Assembly (NCBI RefSeq): GCF_003971255.1 | Contig: NZ_CP034660.1 | Span: 1,240,001-1,304,000, forward strand | Source: Colwellia sp. Arc7-635 | GTDB lineage: Bacteria; Pseudomonadota; Gammaproteobacteria; Enterobacterales; Alteromonadaceae | Direction of reading: 5' to 3' | Length of the DNA stretch: 64,000 bases | In this document: piece by piece, positions 1-9,066 of the stretch | How positions within the stretch are numbered: position 1 is the stretch's first letter | How the letters are laid out: the number at the start of each line of letters is the position of its first letter | Notes under the pieces: generated by a model | The model's input: the letters and a program-made list of their open reading frames with translations, nothing else | Told to the model about the DNA's origin: nothing | The model's database searches: none | Program-made: the position numbers and the translations under genes

Positions 1-864
1 CAAACCTGGGCTAAGCAAACGATTGCTCATAATACGGTTGTGGTTGATGAAGAAACGCATTTCAATGCAAATGTCGAAGAAGGTAACGCAAACCATCCCG
101 AACTTTTATTTTTTGAAAAGAATGGCAATGTAACCATCAGTTCAGCACGTATTGATAGTGCTTACGATGGCGTGTCATTAGTTCGTACAATGGCACTGAT
201 TAATTTACCTATTCAGCCAAATACAGAAAAGACACAGTCTTTCGTGGTCGATGTTTTCGATGTTCAATCTAAGGCTGCACATCAATATGATTTACCTGTG
301 CACTATAAAGGTCATCTAATTAGTACAAACTTTCAATTAGATACGCAATTAACCAGCCTATCAGTTTTAGGTAAAGACAATGGTTATCAGCACTTGTGGT
401 TGAAAGCACAAGCACAACCCAAAGCAGGTTTGTCTCAAATTACTTGGTTAAATGAAAATGGTCGCTTTTACACTAACTCTTCGATTATGGATGGTGATAG
501 CAAAGTGATTTTCACTCAACTTGGCGCGAATGATCCTTTGTTCAACCTACGTAATGAAAATGCCTTTATTAGCCGTAAAGCCGCAGCGAAAAATCATACT
601 TTTGTTAGCGTTTTAGAACCGCATGGCGAATACAATCCATCAAAAGAGTTTACCGTATCTGCAGTAAGTAAAATTGAAACATTGTCGCATCAAAACAATA
701 ACAATATTGATGTTGTTGAACTGGGTGTTACAGGCGGAAAACGTTATTTATTAGCATTTAATACTGCACAGAGCCTTAAAGGTAATCAAGTAAATAACTT
801 TGAATTTAACGGTACTAAATACGACTTTAATGGCCGTTTTAAATTATTTGAAATTAAAAAATAG
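1..864 (+). CDS. Alginate lyase, PL17 family (C-terminal part, cut by window start)
   Basis: The reading frame is open from base 1 and ends with TAG at 862-864, so only about the last 287 residues are present and the true start lies upstream; the in-frame GTG at 40 is not a credible start. The first residues contain the AHNTVVVDE stretch typical of the heparinase II/III-like beta-sandwich domain of PL17 exo-acting oligoalginate lyases. The catalytic (alpha/alpha)6 barrel would be upstream. PL17 enzymes release unsaturated monouronates in the periplasm or cytoplasm. Context supports alginate: kdgF, a uronate-type MFS transporter, kdgK and eda follow on the same strand. Another heparinase-fold lyase (PL15, PL12) is possible but less likely. 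Confidence 0.8.
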   Translation, partial: QTWAKQTIAHNTVVVDEETHFNANVEEGNANHPELLFFEKNGNVTISSARIDSAYDGVSLVRTMALINLPIQPNTEKTQSFVVDVFDVQSKAAHQYDLPVHYKGHLISTNFQLDTQLTSLSVLGKDNGYQHLWLKAQAQPKAGLSQITWLNENGRFYTNSSIMDGDSKVIFTQLGANDPLFNLRNENAFISRKAAAKNHTFVSVLEPHGEYNPSKEFTVSAVSKIETLSHQNNNNIDVVELGVTGGKRYLLAFNTAQSLKGNQVNNFEFNGTKYDFNGRFKLFEIKK

Positions 865-937
865 CGATTAGCAGCTAAAAAACTGAACAAGCAAACAAAT
901 TATATATATAAATAAAATAGGTAGTGGGGGAAGCATC

Positions 938-1318
938 ATGAGTCAAAGTGAAAATTTTTCATTTGGTAATGAAACAGAAATTGAAGATATTGGCGGCGGA
1001 TTAAAGCGTCAAATGTTAGGTTACAACCATGAGTTAATGGCGGTAAAAATTTGGTTTGAAAAAGGTGCTATTGGCTATAATCATGCCCATAGACATTCTC
1101 AAGTCACTTATGTGGTTGAAGGTGAGTTTCATTTTAATATCGATGGTGTGACTAAAATCTTAAAGCCAGGTGATAGTTGTATGATACCACCACATGCTGA
1201 CCATGGTGCTACGTGCCCAACTGGCGGTATTTTAATTGATACTTTCAGCCCAGCACGAGAAGATTTTGTTGAAGAAGGGGCATTTGACCATATTCATAAC
1301 AAGGAAAGTAGCTCATGA
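938..1318 (+). CDS. kdgF: KdgF-like cupin, unsaturated uronate ring-opening protein
   Basis: This 126-residue single-domain cupin matches KdgF, which helps convert 4,5-unsaturated uronate monomers from pectin or alginate into the linear keto form (DEH). The metal-binding cupin motif is visible as HAHRHSQ near residues 48-54, with PGDSCMIPPHADH near 87-99 as the second motif. The start ATG follows a G-rich ribosome site (GTGGGGG) and the stop overlaps the ATG of the next gene (ATGA, 1315-1318), so it is translationally coupled to the transporter. It sits just after an alginate lyase gene, which fits its role on lyase products. Confidence 0.88.
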   Translation: MSQSENFSFGNETEIEDIGGGLKRQMLGYNHELMAVKIWFEKGAIGYNHAHRHSQVTYVVEGEFHFNIDGVTKILKPGDSCMIPPHADHGATCPTGGILIDTFSPAREDFVEEGAFDHIHNKESSS

Positions 1319-2610
1319 AACTTCAAGGCTTACGCTGGTGGGTTATTGCCTTAATCGCTCTAGCAACTGTTATTAATTATATTGACCGATCTGCGCTTAG
1401 CGTACTTTGGCCTGATATTGTTGAAGACTTATTTCCTGATGAATCTGCTTTAGAACGCAAACAAATATATGCCAATATCTCTATTGTTTTCATCTTATCT
1501 TATGCTTTTGGTCAGGCGATATTTGGCAAAATATTTGACTGGATTGGTACACGTTTAGGTTTTGTTTTATCTATTGGTGTTTGGTCGCTCGCTACTGCTG
1601 CCCACGCACTTGCACAGGGCGTACTTAGTTTTAGTATTTTCCGCGCTATTTTAGGTGTTGCTGAAGCCGGTAACTGGCCAGGCGCAGCAAAAAGTAATGC
1701 TGATTGGTTCCCAACGAAAGAACGTGCTTTAGCTCAAGGTATTTTTAATTCTGGTGCTGCTATTGGCGGCATTATTGCTATTCCATTGATTGCCTATTTA
1801 ACCGTTTACTTTAGCTGGCAGATGGTTTTCGTTGTTATTGGTCTTTTAGGTTTATTATGGCTTATTCCTTGGCTTATTTTAGTGAAAGCGCCGCCTAAAT
1901 CGCACCCTTGGATCACTGATGAAGAGCGCGAGTACATCTTAACGGGTCAACGAGCAAGCGACGCAACGAGTGATTGTGATGAAGAGGAATATAACCCTTC
2001 AACTAAAGAACTACTTTCACGCAAACAAAGTTGGGGCGTTATTATTGCTTCTGCAGCGATCGACCCTATTTGGTGGCTATTTGTTTTCTGGATCCCTATT
2101 TACCTAAACGAAGTTTATGCTATGGATGTTAAATCTATCGGTATTTACGGTTGGGTGCCTTACGTTGGCGCTATGTTTGGTGCTTGGTTTGGCGGCTTAC
2201 TTGCGCAAAATCGAATTAAAGCCGGCTGGAATATCGATAAAACTCGTAAGCTGACGATAACTTTAGGTTGTTTGATCATGCTGCCAGCACTATTAGCCAT
2301 GGCAAATCCAGGTGGTGCAACTACGGCTGTACTTATTATGGCGGTTATTTTGTTTGGTTTCCAAACCGCTATTGGTAATGTTCAAACACTACCAAGCGAC
2401 TTATTTGGTAAAAAAGCGGTTGGCCGATTAGCGGGTTTTTCTGGCATGGCTGCAAAACTTGGTGCATTAGGTTTAACAGCGTTAGTACCTATTCTAACTG
2501 CTGATGGTAATTATACTCCAGCATTTGTCATTGGCGCCTCTTTAGCTGTTATCGCAATGGCCGCTGTTTGGATCCTTATCCCTAAAATCGAACCTTTAAA
2601 GGCTAAGTAA
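1315..2610 (+). CDS. MFS transporter, hexuronate/uronate type (ACS family)
   Basis: This 431-residue protein has about 12 hydrophobic segments and an N-terminal RWWVIALIALATVINYIDR stretch, which is the signature of the anion:cation symporter (ACS) family that includes ExuT and GudP. It probably imports uronate monomers or DEH across the inner membrane. It starts inside the last codons of kdgF (4-nt overlap) and lies in the alginate cluster, so an alginate-derived uronate is the likely substrate; the exact substrate cannot be read from sequence. A stem-loop follows at 2648-2678. Confidence 0.85.
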   Translation: MKLQGLRWWVIALIALATVINYIDRSALSVLWPDIVEDLFPDESALERKQIYANISIVFILSYAFGQAIFGKIFDWIGTRLGFVLSIGVWSLATAAHALAQGVLSFSIFRAILGVAEAGNWPGAAKSNADWFPTKERALAQGIFNSGAAIGGIIAIPLIAYLTVYFSWQMVFVVIGLLGLLWLIPWLILVKAPPKSHPWITDEEREYILTGQRASDATSDCDEEEYNPSTKELLSRKQSWGVIIASAAIDPIWWLFVFWIPIYLNEVYAMDVKSIGIYGWVPYVGAMFGAWFGGLLAQNRIKAGWNIDKTRKLTITLGCLIMLPALLAMANPGGATTAVLIMAVILFGFQTAIGNVQTLPSDLFGKKAVGRLAGFSGMAAKLGALGLTALVPILTADGNYTPAFVIGASLAVIAMAAVWILIPKIEPLKAK

Positions 2611-2647
2611 TATCTAGTCTGAAAGGTTAAATCATAAATACTCGTTT

Positions 2648-2678
2648 CGCATAGCTCAAGATTTTATCGGGCTATGCG
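2648..2678 (+). other. Intergenic stem-loop between MFS gene and kdgK
   Basis: An 8-bp perfect inverted repeat (CGCATAGC at 2648-2655, GCTATGCG at 2671-2678) encloses a 15-nt loop. No T-run follows, so it is not a classic terminator. It may partly separate kdgK/eda from the upstream genes or stabilise processed mRNA ends. The function is a guess. Confidence 0.4.
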
Positions 2679-2720
2679 TTTCGGTATTAAAACATTAATT
2701 ATTAAGAATAAGGTTTGGAA

Positions 2721-3671
2721 ATGAAAAACATTTTTTTATTCGGCGAATGTATGATTGAGTTAATGTCTGCTGAAAAAGAGCAAACATCTAATACTATGAA
2801 GCAATCGTTTGCTGGCGATGTTTTTAATACGGCTGTTTATCTAAAGCGTACTTTTAGCGATGTAAAAGTACAATTAGTTACTGCGGTAGGCACAGACCAG
2901 TTTAGTCTTGATATGATCAAATATTTTGAAAGTGAAAATATTAATGCTGACTTTGTTTTTAAATCAGCAACGAAAATACCAGGTTTATATTCCATTCAAC
3001 TTGATGACACCGGCGAGCGCAGCTTCACCTACTGGCGTGAAAACTCAGCAGCCCGTCAAGTGATGCAACACATTGATGATTCGGTTATTAGCCAACTATC
3101 AAAAGGCGACATGTTTTTCTTCTCGGGTATTTCTCTCGCGGTAATTGAACCAGAAGCAAGAGCCGAATTTTGGCTTTTAATCGAGAAGTTAAAAACAGCC
3201 GGCGTACAAATTGTTTTTGACCCTAACTATCGTCCTCGTTTATGGAGCAGTCCAGAAGTTGCTCAAACACAATTCGAACTCGCCTTAAATATGTCAAATC
3301 TAGCGCTGCCTGGTGTTGATGACTTTGAACAATTATTTGGCATGACTACCGTCGAAGAAGTTAATCAGTATTGCAGTCAGTTCGATTTAGATGAGTTAAT
3401 CATTAAAAATGGCGAACAAGGCATTTTAGTTGTTGCTGATGATACAAAATCCGAATTTGCTATTTCACCTGTGGCCAATGTGGTTGATACCACTTCTGCT
3501 GGTGATTCATTTAATGGCGTCTACCTCGGTGCTCGTCTTGAAGGCTATTCGATAAGTGAAGCTATTGCTTTAGCATCAAAAGCAGCCGGATTTGTCATAC
3601 AGCACAAAGGTGCAATTGCACCAGCCGACGAGTTTACTACCTTTATCAAAGCTCAATTAGCATCAGTTTAA
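2721..3671 (+). CDS. kdgK: 2-keto-3-deoxygluconate kinase (PfkB family)
   Basis: This ribokinase-fold sugar kinase of 316 residues phosphorylates 2-keto-3-deoxygluconate to KDPG, which feeds the next gene, eda. The PfkB signature DTTSAGDSFNG lies near the C-terminal third and supplies the catalytic aspartate and anion hole; the N-terminal FGECMIEL strand is typical of KdgK. I chose the ATG at 2721 rather than the in-frame TTG at 2715 because the AAGG ribosome site (about 2710-2713) is then at normal spacing. The stop is 20 nt before eda, so the two genes are an operon. Confidence 0.9.
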   Translation: MKNIFLFGECMIELMSAEKEQTSNTMKQSFAGDVFNTAVYLKRTFSDVKVQLVTAVGTDQFSLDMIKYFESENINADFVFKSATKIPGLYSIQLDDTGERSFTYWRENSAARQVMQHIDDSVISQLSKGDMFFFSGISLAVIEPEARAEFWLLIEKLKTAGVQIVFDPNYRPRLWSSPEVAQTQFELALNMSNLALPGVDDFEQLFGMTTVEEVNQYCSQFDLDELIIKNGEQGILVVADDTKSEFAISPVANVVDTTSAGDSFNGVYLGARLEGYSISEAIALASKAAGFVIQHKGAIAPADEFTTFIKAQLASV

Positions 3672-3691
3672 AAATTTAATAAGGATCACGC

Positions 3692-4315
3692 ATGAAATTA
3701 TTTTCCACCCTGATGGGAAAGCAAACGTTGTTGCCCATCATTCAAGCAAATTCAGTATCCCAAGGGCTAGCAATAGCGAAAGCTATGTCAGATGCAGGTA
3801 TTGGTTTGGTTGAAGTGGTATTGAGAACGCAAGCTTCACTCGATGTTATTAAAGCGATAAAGCAAGAGCTACCTGAGTTAAAAGTTGGCGCTGGTACTGT
3901 TACTGACGCCGAAACTTTAGCACAAGCGTTAGCAGCAGGTAGTGACTTTATTATCACACCGACGATATCAACTAATTTATTAACGCATTTAGCAAACTGC
4001 CCGGTAGCTGTACTTCCTGGTGTGTCTACTGCGTCTGATATACTTTTAGCGAAAGAGTTTGGTTATCAAGAAGTTAAACTATTTCCGGCCTCGCTTTCTG
4101 GTGGAACACCATTTTTAAAGGCGATGGGGGCGGTGTTTAAAGATATTTCTTTCTGTCCAACTGGCGGTATTAATCAAAGTAACCAAGCAGAATATTTGTC
4201 ATTAGCTAATGTTTTTGCCGTTGGTGGCACTTGGATTGCCCAAGCTGATTGGGTTGAAAATGAAGATTGGTCTAAAATAACGCAAGCATGTAAAGCAGCA
4301 CAAAACGTAGCTTAA
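3692..4315 (+). CDS. eda: KDPG aldolase (2-keto-3-deoxy-6-phosphogluconate aldolase)
   Basis: This class I aldolase of 207 residues splits KDPG into pyruvate and glyceraldehyde-3-phosphate, the last step of alginate monomer breakdown and of the Entner-Doudoroff path. Visible residues are E41 and R45 in VEVVLRT, the phosphate-binding GAGT at 66-69, and the Schiff-base lysine K129 in VKLFPA. Length is normal. An AAGGAT ribosome site at 3681-3686 sets the ATG at 3692. It is the last gene of the cluster; a hairpin at 4495-4518 could end the transcript, though it is 180 nt downstream. Confidence 0.94.
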   Translation: MKLFSTLMGKQTLLPIIQANSVSQGLAIAKAMSDAGIGLVEVVLRTQASLDVIKAIKQELPELKVGAGTVTDAETLAQALAAGSDFIITPTISTNLLTHLANCPVAVLPGVSTASDILLAKEFGYQEVKLFPASLSGGTPFLKAMGAVFKDISFCPTGGINQSNQAEYLSLANVFAVGGTWIAQADWVENEDWSKITQACKAAQNVA

Positions 4316-4519
4316 ATTAGTGCTTAGATGATTTTTAAGTGCTGTTTAAGTGCTATCTAAGTGCAGCCATTGAATAATAAATAACAGCCGTTAGCGCAGC
4401 AAGCCTAATGTACCCCCGTGGTTTATGGCGTACAACTATATTTTCCAGCATGCTTAGTGGCACTAAAAGCTATTATTTATATACAAAATGATGTGCGAGC
4501 TTTAATTATAAAGCTCGCT
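4316..4519. repeat. Gap after eda with 11-bp tandem repeat and terminator-like hairpin
   Basis: Directly after eda there are three imperfect 11-bp units (TTAAGTGCTGT, TTAAGTGCTAT, CTAAGTGCAG) at 4335-4366. At 4495-4518 is a perfect 10-bp hairpin (GCGAGCTTTA, loop ATTA, TAAAGCTCGC) that would suit a terminator, but its T-tract seems to be replaced by the 266-bp repeat element that begins at 4520. No gene is seen in this stretch. Confidence 0.55.
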
Positions 4520-4785
4520 TATACCCAAGCCACTTGAAGATGCAGGATTCAGCAAGTCGAGAAAGGGTTAGCACCAAGGCATTGATTGAAGAGAATGGTT
4601 GTTCCATTATCGAAATTAATAACGCCGGAGGTGACCCTTTATCGCCTTGCCCGAAGGGAGCTAAGCTAGAAAACCAACTCCGCGTTGCAGCACTCGATAA
4701 GGGAATAACCATTGTCTTCGTGCTGCGCCTTGACCTGATTTCCTAGCTTAGCTCTGAAACTGCATCTTCAAGTGGTTTGGGTATA
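4520..4785 (+). mobile_element. MITE-like repeat element, copy 1 (266 bp)
   Basis: This non-coding element is bounded by inverted ends of about 25 bp: TATACCCAAGCCACTTGAAG at the left and the inverse of TATACCCAAACCACTTGAAG at the right, followed on both sides by ATGCA. The same 266-bp sequence is at 46085-46350 in opposite orientation with only two differences that I can find. An internal inverted repeat (GAGCTAAGCTAG / CTAGCTTAGCTC) is also present. The flanks are consistent with insertion at TA, as in Tc1/mariner or IS630-type mobilisation, but a longer target duplication is not seen. A 70-codon frame inside it is not considered a gene. Confidence 0.85.
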
Positions 4786-4801
4786 TAACTAATAAGAAGA
4801 T

Positions 4802-6073
4802 TTAAGGACGAATTTGTCCTTGACCAGCCACACGATATTTAAAAATCGTTAGTTGCTCTAAGCCCACCGGACCACGGGCATGAATTTTACCTGTCGCTAT
4901 ACCTATTTCAGCACCCATACCAAATTCACCACCATCGGCAAACTGAGTCGAGGCATTGTGCATTACAACCGCAGAGTCAACAGCGCGCATAAACAATTCA
5001 GCTGTATCATCATTTTCGGTAATAATAGCGTCAGTATGTTTTGACGAGTGCTTATCGATAAAATCAAGCGCTTGTGCAAGGTCTTCGACCACTTTAACAG
5101 ACAATATTGCGTCTAAGTACTCAGTATCCCAATCAGCGTCGTTTGCCGCAATAATGCGTTTATCACAAGCTTGTGCGGCAATATCACCTCGAACTTCACA
5201 ATCTTTTAAGGTGTCAACTAATTGAGGTAAAAATTGAGCCGCGATAGCTTTATCGATAACTAAACTTTCAGTGGCACCACAAACACCCGTTCTGCGTAAT
5301 TTAGCGTTGTTAATAACACTTAATGCTTTAGCTAAGTCGGCATCTTTGTCCACATAAACATGGTTATTGCCATCGAGGTGCAACAGAGTTGGTACTTGAG
5401 CTTGATTTCTTACTAGTTCTACTAAGCCACGACCACCACGAGGAATAACTAAATCAACATACTCAGCGCAACGTAGCAATGCAGCAACAGCTGAACGGTC
5501 GTCAGTATCAACCAATTGTATACAGGTAACGGGTAAGTTTGCAGCGCGTAACCCTGTAGCCATACAATCGACAATAATACGTGTTGAATTTAAACTTTCA
5601 GAGCCACCACGTAAAATTACCGCATTGCCTGATTTAAGACATAAAGCACCGGCGTCAGCACCCACATTAGGGCGTGACTCGTAAATCATGCCTATTACGC
5701 CAATAGGGGTTGCTACGCGAGTGATCTTCAATCCATTAGGTCGATCAAACTTGGCTAATACATGCCCGACAGGATCTGGCAATTTAGCGATATCTTCTAA
5801 TGCTACAGCCATTGCTTCGATTCGCTCTGGGGTCAGCTTTAATCGATCAACAAACGACTCAGCTTTACCTGCTTGAGTTACACCTAATACATCAAGATCA
5901 TTTGCTTTTAATAGCGCTGGCGTATTTTCTCTTAAAGCATTTGCTGCGACGGTTAAAGCGATATTTTTTTGTTGCGTGGTTGCACAAGCTAACGATTTTG
6001 AAGCGGCTTTTGCTTGCTTACCAAGATTTTCAATCATACTTTCGATAGTATCAATTTCATTGTCTGATGACAT
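4802..6073 (-). CDS. proA: Gamma-glutamyl phosphate reductase
   Basis: This 423-residue enzyme reduces gamma-glutamyl phosphate to glutamate-5-semialdehyde with NADPH, the second step of proline synthesis. The aldehyde-dehydrogenase-type active site RTGVCGATE gives the catalytic Cys265; [20 protein letters not shown] at 131-150 and the C-terminal GPVGLEQLT motif are family signatures. Length is normal. It lies 168 bp downstream of proC on the same strand, and proB diverges from proC, so all three proline genes are together but not in the proBA order of enterobacteria. Confidence 0.96.
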   Translation of the reverse strand: MSSDNEIDTIESMIENLGKQAKAASKSLACATTQQKNIALTVAANALRENTPALLKANDLDVLGVTQAGKAESFVDRLKLTPERIEAMAVALEDIAKLPDPVGHVLAKFDRPNGLKITRVATPIGVIGMIYESRPNVGADAGALCLKSGNAVILRGGSESLNSTRIIVDCMATGLRAANLPVTCIQLVDTDDRSAVAALLRCAEYVDLVIPRGGRGLVELVRNQAQVPTLLHLDGNNHVYVDKDADLAKALSVINNAKLRRTGVCGATESLVIDKAIAAQFLPQLVDTLKDCEVRGDIAAQACDKRIIAANDADWDTEYLDAILSVKVVEDLAQALDFIDKHSSKHTDAIITENDDTAELFMRAVDSAVVMHNASTQFADGGEFGMGAEIGIATGKIHARGPVGLEQLTIFKYRVAGQGQIRP

Positions 6074-6241
6074 AAATGAGTTTCCCTTATTTTTAATGCT
6101 GAATTAACTGGATAAATTCAATCTTGTCGGATTATATTTATTCAGTTTAAAATTTTAGTGTCAATAATTTTTGTCGCTGTGTAAATTTCGCCTTAACGTG
6201 AGGCGAATATTAGCGTTTTCTGGCTGTACGGGTGAGAAAAG

Positions 6242-7021
6242 CTAACGTAATGCTACCGCGCGTTGATAAGCTGCTTGGACAGTCGACTCGATTAACGTTT
6301 CTAGCGTAGAGTCACTCATAAGTGCTTTTAACCCAGCTTCAGTGGTGCCATTTTTACTGGTGACAGAATTTCGTAATATTTCTACATTTTCAGTGCCTGA
6401 CATGGCCAATTCAATTGAGCCACCTAGCGTGTTCAGCACTAATGCTTTCGCTGTTTCAGGTGAAAAACCTAACTTTATTGCTGATTCTATCCAGCAGCGA
6501 GCAATCTCGAAGGCGTAGCCAGGACCACTGCCTGCAACTGCTGTTACTCTGTCTAGTTCATCTTCACTCGCTGCTAAATGGGTATAGCCAACGGCATCGG
6601 TTAGGGCTGTAGCCATGGTTATTTGCGCATTACTACAGTTTGAATTTGCATAAAGTGCGCTAACGCCACGACCAATTTGCGCGGGTAAATTTGGCATGAT
6701 GCGAATAACGGCTTGTTCACCAAGTAATTTCTCTATTGAAGATACTGAGTAGCCGGCCGCGATAGATATGATACAACCTGAGTCGGCAAGATATCGACGA
6801 TAAGCGGGTAACACTTTTTCTATGAGTTGCGGTTTAATGGCAATAACAATGACATCAAACTGCTGTTCGCTAAGCTCTTCAATGGCTTGTGTGACAATAA
6901 CACCGCGAGGTGCTTTGACTAAAGAAGGGTTAATAACTGTGATGGTATGACTCGTAGAGGTGGCCCAACGAGTTAGCAATGAGCTACCCATTTTTCCACA
7001 ACCAATCATAAGCAATGACAT
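6242..7021 (-). CDS. proC: Pyrroline-5-carboxylate reductase
   Basis: This 259-residue enzyme carries out the last step of proline synthesis, reducing pyrroline-5-carboxylate to proline. The N-terminal Rossmann stretch MIGCGKMGSSLL and the C-terminal VTAVAGSGPGYAFE and VTSKNGTTEAGL motifs, which form the dimer active site, are clear. It is slightly shorter than the usual 270 residues but complete. It is transcribed away from proB, with a 516-bp shared upstream region, and is followed by proA. Confidence 0.95.
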   Translation of the reverse strand: MSLLMIGCGKMGSSLLTRWATSTSHTITVINPSLVKAPRGVIVTQAIEELSEQQFDVIVIAIKPQLIEKVLPAYRRYLADSGCIISIAAGYSVSSIEKLLGEQAVIRIMPNLPAQIGRGVSALYANSNCSNAQITMATALTDAVGYTHLAASEDELDRVTAVAGSGPGYAFEIARCWIESAIKLGFSPETAKALVLNTLGGSIELAMSGTENVEILRNSVTSKNGTTEAGLKALMSDSTLETLIESTVQAAYQRAVALR

Positions 7022-7537
7022 AAAACTCCTGATGTTTCTGTGTTCGTTTGAATGAAGTGCAAATATTTTTGCAGTTGTTCAGTATGAACGTTTTTGGTGT
7101 AATAAAACTACTCTTTTAAAGCGCTGATTTTCAGAGCGATTGAAAAAATAGGGTTTTTAGTATATGATCTCTGCACTCATTTGTCGATTGTTGTCAGGAT
7201 GTTGACTCGGTATAGCTAAACACTATCGTTTGTGATGAATATTTTTCTTGTTTAATATGTCATCAATTTACGTTGTTTAAGCAAGCGTTCTAGTCATAAG
7301 TTAAGTGTTAACTTAATTCGAGTGTCATGACAAAAATCATGACTAAAATTGTGATTGAACTCGACTAAATAGCATGTACACATGCCGAAAATATGAAGTA
7401 AGCATACCAAGCTAGACAGCACGGCAATAAAATGGAAGAAAGACGAAAATAACTGCAGTTTCATGAAGTGATATTGGCATAATCATTATCGCTTCAACTC
7501 GGATATTTAATTTAATTAATCAAAGTACGGAGTAATT
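7022..7537. promoter_or_regulatory. Shared upstream region of proC and proB
   Basis: This 516-bp region between divergent proC and proB has no credible gene. It contains two perfect inverted repeats: TAAGTTAA-GTG-TTAACTTA at 7297-7315 and GTCATGA-N6-TCATGAC at 7324-7343. These may be operator sites or hairpins in the proB leader. No known regulator is recognised, and the unusual length leaves room for a long 5' leader on proB. Confidence 0.4.
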
Positions 7538-8716
7538 TTGCCCTCATTTGAACAACAAAAAACTGAAAAATCCCCTCGAAACAAACCTCGCATAGTCATT
7601 AAAGTTGGCTCAAGCTTATTAGCAAACGTTAAAAATTTAACGCCTAGCTTTGCCTTTATGCATGGTCTCCTTAGCGACATTTCTGTGCTGCAAGAACAAG
7701 GCTACGAAGTTGTGCTCACCTCCTCAGGCTCAGTTGCATTGGGTCTTAATACTATTGGCTGCTCTATCGAAAACGCCAGTGTCCAAGATAAACAGGCGGC
7801 TGCCGCTTGTGGACAACCCATATTAATGCACGCTTACAAGCAAATCGCATTAGAGTATGGTTTTGATATTGCACAAGTATTAGTCACCTTAGATGATTTG
7901 GAAGACCGACGTCGATTCCTCAACATCAAAAACACCGTGCATAGATTAATAAAGCAAGGTGTAATGCCAATCGTAAATGAAAACGATACAGTAACCACCG
8001 AAGAAATTCGTGTTGGTGATAACGATCGCTTAGCAGCAAAAGTTGCCCAGATGATTGGGGCTGAATATTTATTTATTTTAACCTGTATCGATGGTGTTTA
8101 TGACCGAGACCCTTCAGAAGAAGGCGCTGTTTTCGTTGAATCTATCGAAGATGTCAGCAGCTATATGGAAGCAGCAAGTGGCACTAGTTCTTTAGGAACA
8201 GGTGGTATGCTAACTAAATTGCAAGCAGCAAATATGGCACAAAATGCGGGCTGTACCACTATTATTGCTCGTGGCACCATGGAAGCTCCCGTTACAGCTA
8301 TATTACGTGGTGAACGCAAACACACCAAATGTATCGCTCATTCATCTCCTTCATCTGCTTGGAATATCTGGCTAACCGATCGCTTACAAATGGCTGGTAG
8401 CTTAGTAATAAAACAGGATGTTGCTGACGCATTATTTGGCGGCGACGAAGGGTTTTCATGTCATGATGTAGTTTCTATTCATGGTACTTTTGAACGTGCA
8501 GATGTATTACATGTTTATGATGAAAATGGCGTAGAAATAGCGCGTGGTCTGTGTAATTTCTCATCTGATGAAACCGCTATTATTTCAAGCCGCCCGGACG
8601 AAACCGTTCAAAAAATTCTTGGCTACACGGCTTCGCACCGTTTGATCAATAGTGAAAACTTGGTTGTATTGGCAGAACATCATCTTTCTTGGGATGAGCC
8701 AACGACAAGTGAATAA
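7538..8716 (+). CDS. proB: Glutamate 5-kinase
   Basis: This 392-residue enzyme phosphorylates glutamate in the first, feedback-controlled step of proline synthesis. The amino-acid kinase domain begins with RIVIKVGSSLLAN and holds the IVNENDTV and VGDNDRLAAKVA motifs; the last 100 residues form a PUA domain, as in E. coli ProB. The start is TTG at 7538 with a good ribosome site (TACGGAG, 7526-7532); no ATG lies near the N-terminus. The roughly 15 extra N-terminal residues are charged and probably disordered. A hairpin terminator candidate follows. Confidence 0.95.
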   Translation: MPSFEQQKTEKSPRNKPRIVIKVGSSLLANVKNLTPSFAFMHGLLSDISVLQEQGYEVVLTSSGSVALGLNTIGCSIENASVQDKQAAAACGQPILMHAYKQIALEYGFDIAQVLVTLDDLEDRRRFLNIKNTVHRLIKQGVMPIVNENDTVTTEEIRVGDNDRLAAKVAQMIGAEYLFILTCIDGVYDRDPSEEGAVFVESIEDVSSYMEAASGTSSLGTGGMLTKLQAANMAQNAGCTTIIARGTMEAPVTAILRGERKHTKCIAHSSPSSAWNIWLTDRLQMAGSLVIKQDVADALFGGDEGFSCHDVVSIHGTFERADVLHVYDENGVEIARGLCNFSSDETAIISSRPDETVQKILGYTASHRLINSENLVVLAEHHLSWDEPTTSE

Positions 8717-8724
8717 ATAACATA

Positions 8725-8797
8725 AGGGTTACTGTCGAATACAGGCTTCATTTTCTGCTAAGCCATTAAAAGTATCCGACAATAACCCTGTTATTTT
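8725..8797 (+). terminator. Possible proB terminator (branched hairpin)
   Basis: AGGGTTACTGTCG at 8725-8737 pairs, with one mismatch, with CGACAATAACCCT at 8777-8789, and an inner GGCTT/AAGCC stem sits between. GTTATTTTT follows. The rest of the gap to 9066 holds no gene that I can support. Confidence 0.5.
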
Positions 8798-9066
8798 TAA
8801 TTCCTCCCTCCCAAATCATTAATGCTCAACGATTTAAAGTAACCATATAGTAGATGTTACAAAAGTTTCGATGTCGCTATAATTAAGTGTTGATTTAGTA
8901 AATATAATACCTAAATGGTAGATGCCATTTTATACCTCTCTAACTTGTTCCTTTTTTTTATCAATGCTATAAAGTTATATATCCTCATTGTAGGTTAATT
9001 CAATTCAACAAAATGATGCGATTTTTTAGCTGTGTCAGTCACTAGGTTCAATACACTAGGTTGCCA

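Noticed and set aside
4335-4366. CRISPR-like repeats after eda
   Set aside because: The units are 11 bp without spacers and there are no cas genes; it is a simple tandem repeat.
4534-4746. A 70-codon frame inside repeat copy 1, found again in copy 2 (minus strand, 46357-46037)
   Set aside because: Its conservation follows from the near identity of the two copies. It begins inside the terminal repeat and has no ribosome site or recognisable domain.
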